A stretch of DNA of 64,000 bases from CAISCU01 sp943361925 (GTDB lineage Bacteria > Bacteroidota > Bacteroidia > UKL13-3), in assembly GCA_943361925.1 (NCBI GenBank), contig CALRIT020000022.1, positions 1 to 64,000 of the forward strand, in the 5' to 3' direction. Below are positions 1 through 8,397 of this stretch, piece by piece (the first letter of the stretch is position 1; each line of letters opens with the position of its first letter). The notes below the pieces were generated by a model. That model was not told the origin of the DNA. It made no database searches and saw only the letters and a list, made by a program, of their open reading frames with translations. Made by a program: the position numbers and the translations under genes.

Positions 1-1433
1 GGTAACATTTTTAATCTGTCAAAATAGAAGATAACACTATCTGCACATGGTTTAATTAAGATACCTGCACAGGTTCCTACCTGACTTCTTGTATAACTGA
101 AATTTGGTCCAGATGCTGCGAATAAAAAGCCTTCTTGGTCTGTTACATTGCTTGCGCCTGAACCACTACATACAAAATAACTATTTAATATCTCTAAGTA
201 ATCTTTATAACAGGTAGTATCCCATCCTCTAGCATTCCATGTTTGTAAACATATACTCCATTTTCCTGGGTCACCTCCAAAAAACAATGGATTTTGTTCC
301 ATTGGATTACCAAAGAAATTAGGGAAGAATGGTTGGTTATTACATTTATTACATTGAGTACTATCCGTTGAATTATAAAAATACCAGAACCATTGGTTAG
401 GTCCTTTATCTGACAAATCAACAAATGGAGTATACTCGCCAAATCCAATTTTACGACGTGGTGTAAAGAAATTACTTACAGGAGCTGTTCCAGGAGTATC
501 TACATAAATATATCTAACTGTACTATCTCGAAGAGAATCTGGTCTTGTTGCACCAACTGCAAGTAATCTTACAGGCCAAAAGCCTCTTCTTTTAAATGTA
601 TATGTAAAGCTTTGGTTGTATTTAGCTGTATCAATGTACTCTTGAGTTGTAAATTTAACAGGTGTGCGAGAATATCCTGGCTCTAAAAAGGTTTCATCAG
701 GTAAATCCCAGTAGCTACGACCGGCATTTGTACTTGTGCTAACCAATTTTTGAGGGCTGTTTAACCAAACTGTATCCATACTTGAAGTTGGATTTGGAGT
801 AGCCATACTTGGATAAATTCCGGCAATTGGAGGTAATACTTGATTACCACTTGGAGTACCTAAAGTTACATCATAATCTTCAGTTTCTCCCCATGTAGCA
901 ATGCCACAAGGAGTAACAGTAGCAGGTGCAGTAGTTTCCCAATCCATAACCCTCATGCGAGTAGCTCCTAATGTAGCATTTGCAGGAACAGTGAAAGTAT
1001 TTGTGAAAGTTGCTGGAAAATTAGGTCCACTATTTGTAATAGTTACAGCTAATTCTGCAGGCTCATCAAATGTAAAATTCTTATTATAATCAATCCAAAC
1101 TTTACAAACGTTGTTATAAAAATTAGCACTACATTGAGTGAGTTCAATTGTAATAGAATAAGTTTGACCAGGCACCAAAATTAGTGGAGCAATTGTTATA
1201 TTCTGTGGGTTTTGAGAAGCTGCTCCATAATAACAATACTGTGGAGTTGTAGCATAACAAACAGTTAAGTTGTTAATTGAAGTTCCACCAGCACCTGTAA
1301 TGGAAACCCTTGAAATATCATCATCCGCTGCAGACCCAGCACCTGGTGTGCAATACTGCGCATCAACAGTATAGGCAAGGCCCATAATCAACAAGAATGA
1401 TAATAAAAATTGTTTAGTAAATTGTATAATCAT
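1..1433 (-). CDS. Secreted GEVED-domain protein, 5' part only
   Basis: Partial gene: 477 codons are visible and the rest lies beyond the left edge. It starts at ATG 1433 with a signal peptide of about 26 residues ending in VDAQ. Residues about 27-195 resemble the GEVED domain of secreted Bacteroidota proteins: a segment VWIDYNKN (about 112-119) and a closing WGETEDYDV (about 181-189) are seen. The middle contains a PKD-like stretch, and the last visible part is Cys-rich. Proteins with this domain are normally large surface or secreted adhesins or enzymes with a C-terminal type IX sorting domain, which cannot be checked here. A promoter lies about 30 bases upstream. Function is unknown; export is well supported. 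Confidence 0.82.
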   Translation of the reverse strand, partial: MIIQFTKQFLLSFLLIMGLAYTVDAQYCTPGAGSAADDDISRVSITGAGGTSINNLTVCYATTPQYCYYGAASQNPQNITIAPLILVPGQTYSITIELTQCSANFYNNVCKVWIDYNKNFTFDEPAELAVTITNSGPNFPATFTNTFTVPANATLGATRMRVMDWETTAPATVTPCGIATWGETEDYDVTLGTPSGNQVLPPIAGIYPSMATPNPTSSMDTVWLNSPQKLVSTSTNAGRSYWDLPDETFLEPGYSRTPVKFTTQEYIDTAKYNQSFTYTFKRRGFWPVRLLAVGATRPDSLRDSTVRYIYVDTPGTAPVSNFFTPRRKIGFGEYTPFVDLSDKGPNQWFWYFYNSTDSTQCNKCNNQPFFPNFFGNPMEQNPLFFGGDPGKWSICLQTWNARGWDTTCYKDYLEILNSYFVCSGSGASNVTDQEGFLFAASGPNFSYTRSQVGTCAGILIKPCADSVIFYFDRLKML

Positions 1434-1799
1434 AAACAAAAAATTAATTGGCTATTTTCTCAAAAGTAGGTATAAAAATGACAATTTCCAATTGGTCATT
1501 TCATTAATAAATTCATAAAAAACACTTAATCAAGCATAAAATAAGGAAAAACCGAACAAAATCAGAGAAAAAAAAACAAGAAAACTAAAATCTAGCTCAT
1601 GAAAATTGACAGTTCTGATGATACAATCATCAGAATCTTATTTAGGAAAAGAAACTTTTACTCTAAAAAAATGTTTTACGAGCAAAATATGAAATTATAT
1701 TTGCGAATCAATTTCCATTGACAACTTTCATTAAAAATTATTGAAACTTACTCCGGAAAATTTCTTTAGTTAAATGGAGATAAGCAGAGGCAAAAATTC
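1434..1799. other. Intergenic region, 366 bases
   Basis: Besides the promoter at 1461-1491, this AT-rich stretch holds one perfect inverted repeat: TTCTGATGAT (1613-1622), a 3-base loop, ATCATCAGAA (1626-1635). It lies about 165 bases beyond the diheme peroxidase stop codon and has no clean T-tract on either side, so a terminator role is weak. No ORF with coding character was seen. Confidence 0.5.
1461..1491 (-). promoter_or_regulatory. Bacteroidota-type promoter for the GEVED protein gene
   Basis: On the minus strand TACTTTTG (1468-1461) fits the TAnnTTTG -7 box. It is preceded by 20 bases and a TTG (1491-1489) that fits the -33 box. The predicted transcript starts about 20 bases before the ATG at 1433. 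Confidence 0.6.
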
Positions 1800-2873
1800 T
1801 TATTTAAGAAAACTTGAATCAGAAAGTGAAATCAAAAAATTAAGTAAATCTTCCTTTTCCTGAGTTGTTAGATTTAAACCTCCAGTGACTATGTGTTTAC
1901 TAATATTAGGATCTAGAGTAGGACTAAATTTTGCGCCTGAATTGTAAAACTCAATTACTTCTTCTAAGGTTTTGAATCTTCCATCATGCATGTAAGGAGC
2001 AGTAAAAACCAAATTTCTTAAACTAGGTGTTTTAAACTTTCCAATATCAGCAGGATTGCCAGTAATTCGATACAAACCAGAATCTTTTATACTTTCTTCT
2101 AGGCCAGTATTATGAAACATAAAATTGGTAAAATATGGAGAACTTAAGTTTCCATGACAATGAAAACAATCACCACCCTCCTCGGAATTAAACAAAAGCA
2201 TTCCTCTATATTCACTTTGAGTTCTTTGTCTCTCTCTTCTTTCAGCTTTATCAAATGGAGAATTTGAGCTAATTAGAGTTCTTTCAAACTGAGCCAAAGC
2301 CATTGCTATTTTCGAACTCGTTATTGAATCTGAACCAAAAGCACGTTTAAATAATCCAGGGTATTCAGGATGGGCTTGTAATTTTCTAACAACATCCTTC
2401 AAATCAGAAGCCATTTCAATTGGATTAATAATTGGTCCTATTGCTTGTTGTTCTAAATCGCCTTTTCCACCATCCCAAAAATAGCGATGTCCGCTTTGAT
2501 TATACAAATCTGCCCAAGGTAAATTAAAAAGTGCAGGTGCATTTCTAGTTCCTAGTTCTCCTGTTATACCGGTACTAAATTGATTTCCAATATCAGAATA
2601 AGCAAATTCTGGCTTATGGCATGTTGCACAACTTTGGGAATTATTTGCTGAAAGCAATTTTTCATGAAATAATTTTTCACCCAATTTAACACCTGCAATG
2701 GTTAATGGATTATTTGTAGGAATTGGAAATGGTTTCCAACCAAAACCTTGAGGTAATTTAAGCACATAAGGAGTTGGATCATAAGAATATGTATCAGAAG
2801 CAACAACCTTTATATCCTTCTTGCACGAATAAATCGTTAATGAAAAAAGAATTATTGCGAGCCAGTTTTTCAT
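1800..2873 (-). CDS. Diheme cytochrome c peroxidase / MauG (MbnH-like) lipoprotein
   Basis: 357 residues. A lipoprotein signal ends at Cys17 (IYSCKK). There are two c-type heme motifs: CATCH at 82-86 and CFHCH at 236-240. The APYMHDG motif near the C-terminus is typical of the bacterial cytochrome c peroxidase/MauG superfamily. It is predicted to sit at the outer membrane or periplasm and use peroxide or oxygen through two hemes. The start codon overlaps the stop of the preceding MbnP-like gene by one base (TAATG), implying translational coupling. Family knowledge: in methanotrophs the paired enzyme MbnH oxidises a tryptophan of MbnP to kynurenine. That this pair does the same is inference. 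A plain H2O2-reducing peroxidase is the alternative. Confidence 0.88.
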   Translation of the reverse strand: MKNWLAIILFSLTIYSCKKDIKVVASDTYSYDPTPYVLKLPQGFGWKPFPIPTNNPLTIAGVKLGEKLFHEKLLSANNSQSCATCHKPEFAYSDIGNQFSTGITGELGTRNAPALFNLPWADLYNQSGHRYFWDGGKGDLEQQAIGPIINPIEMASDLKDVVRKLQAHPEYPGLFKRAFGSDSITSSKIAMALAQFERTLISSNSPFDKAERRERQRTQSEYRGMLLFNSEEGGDCFHCHGNLSSPYFTNFMFHNTGLEESIKDSGLYRITGNPADIGKFKTPSLRNLVFTAPYMHDGRFKTLEEVIEFYNSGAKFSPTLDPNISKHIVTGGLNLTTQEKEDLLNFLISLSDSSFLK

Positions 2874-3661
2874 TATTCAATTTTTTTAATTTTAACCATA
2901 TCCATCATATTCATAGCAAGTTTGGTTGCACCGGATGCAGTATTTGTATGAATTGCCCAACCATCTATTTCAAACTTATAATTTGATGGATTTTGAAACA
3001 TTTCATTGATATCCATTTCAAAGTAAATTTTTGGATTTTTGTTTTTCAACTTGTAAGTATTCAAATCATTTATAACCGAAGGAAGATTTTCATTTCCACC
3101 TAAATCTAAACTATAAGCCCTCGCAGAATTAGGATTTCTACCCATAATTCTAAAGAAAATATAACCAGTATTCCAAGTCCAAAACATTCCCCAAGAAGGG
3201 TCCAAAGCTCCATCTTGTAATCCACTTGTATTACTCACACTATCAACTCCTAACATGTATTTTACTGCTTTATAGTGGCCAGCAGGAAGTTTTGTAATAG
3301 TAAAAGTTTGACTAGATGCAGTTTTAATATCAACCAATTGATAATTTTTCAAATTAACCCAATCACCATTTTGTTTTTGAAAAGATAAGTTAGTGAAATA
3401 GTATCTCAGATCTTCAATATTGAAGGTATCTTGAGAGGCATTAATATAATTTGCAGTATTTAAGATAATTTGTTTATCAGCAAAAACATGACTAAGGTTT
3501 ATTTCAACCGTACCTTCACTGGGTACAACTAAACCATTGAATTGAGTTAATGTATCTAAAGGATTAATGCTGGTATTTCCATCTGGATTAACAACATTCT
3601 TATCTTTACAACCAAGTAAAGACAGCGCCAAAATTGAAATTATCGCTAAAATATTTTTCAT
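2873..3661 (-). CDS. MbnP-like lipoprotein, partner of the diheme enzyme
   Basis: 262 residues from ATG 3661, chosen because an AGGAGG ribosome-binding site lies six bases before it; the in-frame ATG at 3676 would overlap that site. The lipoprotein signal ends LSLLGCKD. The protein has the look of the MbnP family: a beta-rich domain, LPAGHYKAVKYMLGVD in the middle, and a Trp-rich centre (PSWGMFWTWNTGYIFF, about residues 167-182). It is directly coupled to the MauG/MbnH-like gene. Known MbnP binds copper and carries an enzymatically made kynurenine. No methanobactin precursor or synthesis gene is visible here, so the role may be copper handling or something else. Confidence 0.75.
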   Translation of the reverse strand: MKNILAIISILALSLLGCKDKNVVNPDGNTSINPLDTLTQFNGLVVPSEGTVEINLSHVFADKQIILNTANYINASQDTFNIEDLRYYFTNLSFQKQNGDWVNLKNYQLVDIKTASSQTFTITKLPAGHYKAVKYMLGVDSVSNTSGLQDGALDPSWGMFWTWNTGYIFFRIMGRNPNSARAYSLDLGGNENLPSVINDLNTYKLKNKNPKIYFEMDINEMFQNPSNYKFEIDGWAIHTNTASGATKLAMNMMDMVKIKKIE

Positions 3662-3667
3662 TTTAAA

Positions 3668-3673
3668 CCTCCT
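3668..3673 (-). promoter_or_regulatory. Shine-Dalgarno site deciding the MbnP-like start
   Basis: AGGAGG on the minus strand with a six-base spacer (TTTAAA) to ATG 3661. Strong Shine-Dalgarno sites are uncommon before Bacteroidota genes, so this one is notable and fixes the start. Confidence 0.75.
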
Positions 3674-3784
3674 CATTTTTATTATGCATTTTAGAAATAA
3701 ATTTTGAATTTAAATGTGATATTTGTTCCCAAGCGCCTTAACATTTAAATTTTATCAAAGTATTAAGACAAATTAAACAATAAC

Positions 3785-4276
3785 ATGCCAAGTTTTGATG
3801 TAGTAAGTAAGATAGATTTACAAAAGATTGACAATGCAATTAATACTGCTAAAAAGGAATTATTTAGCAGATATGACCTAAAAGACGAAGAATGTGAGAT
3901 TGATTTGGATAAAAAATCAAAAATTATTAAAGTTCAGGCAAAACAGGATATGGCAATTTCATCGATTGCAGATATTATTTTAAGCAAATTCAGCAAACAA
4001 GGATTAGACGTTAGATCACTGGACATAAGCGGTGAAACAAAATCGAGTGGAAAATTAGTTTACCAGGAAATAAAAATAAAAGAAGGCATTGAAAAGGAAC
4101 TTGGTAAAAAAATAATGAACCATATAAAAGGATTAAACATTAAGGTTCAACCTGCCATTCACGATGATCAACTTAGAATAAGTGGCAAAAAAATTGATGA
4201 TTTACAAGCCTTAATAGCAAATTTAAGACAACAGGATTTTGAAATTCCTCTTCAATTTGAAAACTTCAGAGATTAA
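3785..4276 (+). CDS. yajQ: YajQ family nucleotide-binding protein
   Basis: 163 residues, full family length. It begins PSFDVVSKIDLQK and continues SRYDLK, both YajQ hallmarks, with two RNP/ferredoxin-like alpha-beta halves. YajQ proteins bind nucleotides, and some Xanthomonas members bind cyclic di-GMP; the cellular role is not settled. The gene runs convergently into the diadenylate cyclase gene and their stop codons overlap by four bases. No internal membrane segment or signal peptide is present, so it is cytoplasmic. Confidence 0.93.
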   Translation: MPSFDVVSKIDLQKIDNAINTAKKELFSRYDLKDEECEIDLDKKSKIIKVQAKQDMAISSIADIILSKFSKQGLDVRSLDISGETKSSGKLVYQEIKIKEGIEKELGKKIMNHIKGLNIKVQPAIHDDQLRISGKKIDDLQALIANLRQQDFEIPLQFENFRD

Positions 4277-5088
4277 GAAACGCCTAACATTTCTTTAGAG
4301 AAATTGCGGGTTAATTTTTCAACGATTTCAGGAACACTTAAATCATCTCTAATTTTTCCCTCCGAAACATAACTAATCGTACCTTTTTCTTCGCTAACAA
4401 CTAAAACCACGGCATCCGTTTGTTCTGTAATTCCAATTGCAGAAAGGTGTCGTAATCCATATTTATTTATTAAAACAGGATTTTCACTAACAGGTAAAAC
4501 ACAATTTGCTGATTTGATTTGTCCTTTTGCGATGATAACTGCACCATCATGTAGAGGACTGGTTTTATTAAAAATTGCCAGCAACAAACGCTTTGTAATA
4601 TTGGCATTCAAAATTTCACCTGAAGTACCGATAAATTTCATTTCAGAGGTTTTAGGAAAAACTATAATTGCACCAGAATTAGCTTGGGCCAACTCTGAAC
4701 AAGCATCTAAAATTTCATCAAATGGAGTAACAAAAGAATCTTCAATTTTCCATTTCCATGGGAAGATATTCCACCATGATTTATTTTCACCTAAAAAAGA
4801 ACTATTACCAATTATTAAAAGAAATTTTCTTATTTCCTGCTGAAATACTATTAATACTGCAATAATTCCAACCTTTGTAAATTCACTTAATATACCTTCC
4901 AACAAAGGCATTTCAAAATATCTAACCAAAAGTCCAAATAAATAAATCGTAGCTAAACCAATTAATATATTAAAAGCTAAGCTCCCCTTTAACAATTTGA
5001 AGAGCTGATAAGATAAAAGCATAACAAGCAGTAAATCAATTAGATTGATTAAAGTAAACTTGTATTTCGCTAATTCTATAAATTCCAT
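4273..5088 (-). CDS. cdaA: Membrane diadenylate cyclase CdaA (c-di-AMP synthase)
   Basis: 271 residues. Three N-terminal membrane segments (about 12-32, 36-57 and 70-90) precede a DAC domain. The DGA motif that binds ATP and metal is at 181-183. The usual R-H-R motif appears as RHL at 213-215 (GLRHLSAIG), so the last arginine is replaced. The enzyme condenses two ATP into cyclic di-AMP, which in related bacteria controls potassium, osmotic and envelope balance. It sits beside folP on the same strand, with 51 bases between the genes, a common Bacteroidota order. Family assignment is firm; whether the RHL variant is fully active is open. Confidence 0.92.
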   Translation of the reverse strand: MEFIELAKYKFTLINLIDLLLVMLLSYQLFKLLKGSLAFNILIGLATIYLFGLLVRYFEMPLLEGILSEFTKVGIIAVLIVFQQEIRKFLLIIGNSSFLGENKSWWNIFPWKWKIEDSFVTPFDEILDACSELAQANSGAIIVFPKTSEMKFIGTSGEILNANITKRLLLAIFNKTSPLHDGAVIIAKGQIKSANCVLPVSENPVLINKYGLRHLSAIGITEQTDAVVLVVSEEKGTISYVSEGKIRDDLSVPEIVEKLTRNFSKEMLGVS

Positions 5089-5139
5089 TCAAATGTTTTT
5101 TTTCACAATATACAAAAAGCATCTATAAAATTAACTCGA

Positions 5140-5994
5140 TTACACTGACTTCTGAAAAACAGCATTGTAAATCTTAATAGTTTGAACTGCCGCTTTTACA
5201 TCATGAACCCTAAGAATTTTTGCAGAATTAACTAAAGCAATCATATTAACTGCAACAGTGGCATTTAAAGAATCTTCCACTTCAACATTCGCAATATCTC
5301 TTATCATCTTTTTCCTTGATAAACCCGCCAGAATTGGCAAATTTAAAACCGAAAATGATTCCAATGACCTCAATAATTCGAGGTTATGATTGAGATTTTT
5401 ACCAAAACCAAATCCAGGATCCAAAATAATATCAGATAAACCGGCATTGTTTAACAATTCAAGCTTTAATTTAAAATAATCCAATATTTCAATAATCAGA
5501 TTTTCATACTGAGGATTCTTTTGCATAGTATCAAAATTCCCTTTTTTATGCATCATGATGTAAGGAACTTTCGCAGATTTTAAAAAAGGAAGCATATCGG
5601 CATCATCATCAAATGAAGAAACATCATTTACTATATGAAAACCTTCATTAACCGCAAATTCTGCCACTTTAGAATTGTAGGTATCAATTGAAAAAATTGC
5701 CTGAGGAAAAGCTTTTACCAATTGAGGAACAATTGTTTCCAGCCTTTTCTTTTCTTCAATCCATGAAATTTGATTTGAACCGGGACGCGTAGACTGAGCA
5801 CCAATATCTAATATTGTGGCCCCCTCATTTAACATTTTTTCAGCAGTTTCCAGAGCTTGGTCAACACCACTAATTCTGGAGCCTGAATAGAAGCTATCCG
5901 GCGTAAAATTAAGGATTCCCATCACCTTGGGTTTCGATAAATCTAGAAGCCGACCAGCACAATTAAGTGTAAATTTAGTTTGAAATGCTTGCAA
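5140..5994 (-). CDS. folP: Dihydropteroate synthase
   Basis: 284 residues, usual length. It joins 4-aminobenzoate to dihydropterin pyrophosphate in folate synthesis. Visible motifs: VMGILNFTPDSF near residue 24 (pterin-binding loop), ILDIGAQSTRPGS near 60, ILDPGFGFGKN near 190, and the closing RVHDV. The start appears to be TTG at 5994, because no ATG lies between the upstream stop and the conserved N-terminus (FTLNCAGRLLDLSKP). It is divergent from the DUF1599 gene, with about 50 bases between the two starts. Confidence 0.95.
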   Translation of the reverse strand: MQAFQTKFTLNCAGRLLDLSKPKVMGILNFTPDSFYSGSRISGVDQALETAEKMLNEGATILDIGAQSTRPGSNQISWIEEKKRLETIVPQLVKAFPQAIFSIDTYNSKVAEFAVNEGFHIVNDVSSFDDDADMLPFLKSAKVPYIMMHKKGNFDTMQKNPQYENLIIEILDYFKLKLELLNNAGLSDIILDPGFGFGKNLNHNLELLRSLESFSVLNLPILAGLSRKKMIRDIANVEVEDSLNATVAVNMIALVNSAKILRVHDVKAAVQTIKIYNAVFQKSV

Positions 5995-6017
5995 AACGTT
6001 AATAGAGTTTATTTTTG
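5989..6017 (+). promoter_or_regulatory. Promoter for the DUF1599 gene
   Basis: TTG (5989-5991), 18 bases, then TATTTTTG (6010-6017) matches the Bacteroidota consensus. The -33 part lies over the start codon of the divergent folP gene. Confidence 0.55.
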
Positions 6018-6043
6018 TACCCCGACAAATAAAAACTACGAAA

Positions 6044-6598
6044 TTGAGAAATCAAACATCAAACCAATTCGACGAGGTAATTAATTTATGCAGAGAGCTC
6101 TTTATTAAAAAAAATAAAGATTATGGCCAAAGCTGGAGAATCATGAGAATTAGTTCTGTAACTGATCAAATATATATTAAAGCAGTAAGGATTAGAAACA
6201 TTGAAGAGAATGGCATAAACATGGTTGGAGAGAGTATTGAAAGTGAGTTTATGGGCATTATCAATTATTGTGTAATGGCAATGATTCAAATAGAAACAAA
6301 CGAAGATGAAAGGTATGTAAGCACCGATGAGGATTTAATTAAATCATACGATAATTATATTCAAAACACAAAAACATTAATGTTACAAAAAAACCAAGAT
6401 TATGGTGAAATCTGGCGTTCAATGTTAGTAAGCACTTTCACAGATATGTTATTAATGCGTATTAATCGCATTCACCAAATAATTTCCAATAAGGGAAAAA
6501 CATTAGCAAGTGAAGGAATTGAAAGTAATTTTATGGATATGATAAACTATTCAATTTTTGCATTAATCAGACTTTCAGAAGAAAAACAAATAAAATAG
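6044..6598 (+). CDS. DUF1599 protein with internal duplication
   Basis: 184 residues, starting at TTG 6044, since no ATG occurs before the conserved region. Two tandem copies of the same module are plain: KNKDYGQSWR...SSVTDQIYIKAVRI...GIINYCVMAMIQ, then KNQDYGEIWR...STFTDMLLMRINRI...DMINYSIFALIR. Full-length members of the family have this doubled form. The fold is thought to resemble nucleotide pyrophosphohydrolase-like or nucleotide-modification proteins, but no enzyme activity can be claimed from sequence. It is followed after one base by the DoxX-like gene. A link to folate or nucleotide metabolism is suggested only by its neighbour folP. Confidence 0.85.
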   Translation: MRNQTSNQFDEVINLCRELFIKKNKDYGQSWRIMRISSVTDQIYIKAVRIRNIEENGINMVGESIESEFMGIINYCVMAMIQIETNEDERYVSTDEDLIKSYDNYIQNTKTLMLQKNQDYGEIWRSMLVSTFTDMLLMRINRIHQIISNKGKTLASEGIESNFMDMINYSIFALIRLSEEKQIK

Positions 6599-6599
6599 C

Positions 6600-7718
6600 A
6601 TGAAACTTTTAACACATATAAGCAGGGCATTTGTCGGTATACTTTTCATCATTTCAGGTTTAATAAAAGCAAATGATACCATTGGTTTTAGTTATAAATT
6701 AGTTGAGTACTTCGAAATTTTTAATTTCACAGCCTTTGTGCCATTAGCAGTTCCTTTGGCAATGGTAATTTGCATATTTGAAATTATATCAGGCTTTGCA
6801 TTATTACTGGGTGTTTATGCAAGATTAAACTCATGGTTATTGTTGCTATTAATAGTATTCTTTACACTTTTAACAGGATATAGTGCAATAACTAATAAGG
6901 TTACAGATTGTGGTTGTTTTGGAGACGCCATTAAGTTAACGCCGGTACAAAGTTTTGAAAAAGACTTAGTATTACTTGTATTAATACTTATCATATTTTT
7001 TGGAGTTAGTCATATTAAACCACTGTTTAATAAAGCTATAGTTCATATAGGTTTATTTACTGCTTTTCTGGTTTCAACATTTTTTACAATATACACTTAC
7101 ATGTTTTTACCTGTAAAGGATTTTTTACCCTATAAAATTGGCAACAATATATATGAACTGACGCTAACTCCTGAAAATGCAGAAAAAGATATCATTGAAA
7201 TGATATTCATCTATGAAAAAGGCGGAAAAGAATTTGAGTTTGACATGAATCATTTGCCTTCTGAAGAAGATGGTTATACCTATGTAGACAGGAAGGATAA
7301 ATTAATTAAAAAAGGATATCATCCGCCTATTCATGATTTTAAAATTTATGATTCAACTGGTGTTGAGTATACCGAAAAATTCTTCACAGATAAAGGATAT
7401 AAATTGGTTCTAGTTCAAACAAAATTAGAAGAAGGAAGAAAAGGCCAAGAGAAGGCTATTCAAGCAACAGTTGACCACTTTTTATCATTGAAAAAAGGAA
7501 ATTTTTGGGCGTTCAGTTCAAGTTCAACAGACGATATAAAAGCATATAAAGTTCATCATAATTTAAATTATTTCCATTATAATATGGATGCAATTCCATT
7601 GAAATCTATGGTTAGATCTAATCCAGGTTTAATCTTACTAAAAGATAATGTGGTTGTAAAAAAATGGAGCTGCTATAATTTACCAAGTCCGGAAGTATTA
7701 AATAAATACATCAACTAA
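6600..7718 (+). CDS. DoxX/MauE-like membrane protein, BT_3928 family
   Basis: 372 residues. The N-terminal half has four membrane helices of the DoxX/MauE type with the conserved TDCGCFGDAIKLTP segment after the third helix. A further helix (about 146-170) leads to a C-terminal domain of about 200 residues, probably outside the membrane, that resembles a thioredoxin-like or redox partner domain but lacks a CxxC motif. The family is found throughout Bacteroidota in the same folP / DUF1599 / tpiA neighbourhood. Its function is not established; a role in disulfide or quinone redox is an inference from DoxX and MauE. Spacing of one base on each side suggests one operon with DUF1599 and aroK. Confidence 0.85.
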   Translation: MKLLTHISRAFVGILFIISGLIKANDTIGFSYKLVEYFEIFNFTAFVPLAVPLAMVICIFEIISGFALLLGVYARLNSWLLLLLIVFFTLLTGYSAITNKVTDCGCFGDAIKLTPVQSFEKDLVLLVLILIIFFGVSHIKPLFNKAIVHIGLFTAFLVSTFFTIYTYMFLPVKDFLPYKIGNNIYELTLTPENAEKDIIEMIFIYEKGGKEFEFDMNHLPSEEDGYTYVDRKDKLIKKGYHPPIHDFKIYDSTGVEYTEKFFTDKGYKLVLVQTKLEEGRKGQEKAIQATVDHFLSLKKGNFWAFSSSSTDDIKAYKVHHNLNYFHYNMDAIPLKSMVRSNPGLILLKDNVVVKKWSCYNLPSPEVLNKYIN

Positions 7719-7719
7719 A

Positions 7720-8265
7720 ATGCCTTCAAAAGATTTAGTTTTTATTTGGGGAATGCCTGGTTCAGGAAAAACTACATTGGGCAAAAAACTAGCTAAAGAA
7801 CTAAATTTTGATTGGATAGACAGTGATAGTTATATTGAGAATGTTGAAGGGAAATCAGTAGCTGAAATATTCGAAACTCAAGGTGAAGAACATTTCAGAA
7901 ATCTAGAAAAGAAAAGTCTAGATGAATTTTTAAACCTTAATAAAGTTCTGATATCTTGTGGAGGTGGATTTCCGGTATTTAATGATAACAATAAAACTAT
8001 GCTAGAGAATGGTTTTTGCATATATTTAAAAGCTGAACTAGGACTTTTAAACAAGAGATTAATCGAAAATAATACCAAAAGACCCTTACTTTCAGGTAGT
8101 AATGAAGGACAGATTTTGTTAAAATTGACAGAAATTTTTGAAAAAAGAAAAGAAATTTTTGAAACATCACATTTTCAAATTAAAATTCCGATAAAATCAA
8201 ATAAATCCTTTATTTTACAGGCATCTCAGGCCTTTTTTAATTTCAAAAATGAATCCAAAAAGTAG
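7720..8265 (+). CDS. aroK: Shikimate kinase
   Basis: 181 residues, normal length. A Walker A loop is at the N-terminus (GMPGSGKTT). The DSDSYIE segment binds shikimate, CGGGFP is the substrate-binding glycine loop, and TKRPLL lies in the lid region. It phosphorylates shikimate on the way to chorismate and the aromatic amino acids. Its ATG follows the DoxX-like stop after a single base, so the two are probably co-transcribed. Chorismate also feeds 4-aminobenzoate for the nearby dihydropteroate synthase. Confidence 0.93.
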   Translation: MPSKDLVFIWGMPGSGKTTLGKKLAKELNFDWIDSDSYIENVEGKSVAEIFETQGEEHFRNLEKKSLDEFLNLNKVLISCGGGFPVFNDNNKTMLENGFCIYLKAELGLLNKRLIENNTKRPLLSGSNEGQILLKLTEIFEKRKEIFETSHFQIKIPIKSNKSFILQASQAFFNFKNESKK

Positions 8266-8337
8266 CTCATTTTTTAACTTTTGTTAATAATTTGTGCAAA
8301 GTCGAAAAAAAAATATTTAAGAAAAGCTTGGAGGCAC

Positions 8338-8367
8338 TTGATTTTTTGGCTGTCTTTACTAAGTTTG
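8338..8367 (+). promoter_or_regulatory. Promoter of the HU gene
   Basis: TTG (8338-8340), exactly 19 bases, then TAAGTTTG (8360-8367) is a near-perfect Bacteroidota promoter. The leader to the ATG at 8398 is about 24 bases. Confidence 0.75.
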
Positions 8368-8397
8368 TTACAACAATAACCCTTAAACTATATAAAA

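Noticed and set aside
901..1089. Plus-strand ORF within the GEVED gene
   Set aside because: It is the shadow of the secreted protein on the other strand, has no promoter and no family, and the minus-strand frame has a signal peptide and clear domain.
1613..1635. Inverted repeat as terminator of the diheme gene
   Set aside because: No T-tract on either strand and too far (about 165 bases) from the stop codon.
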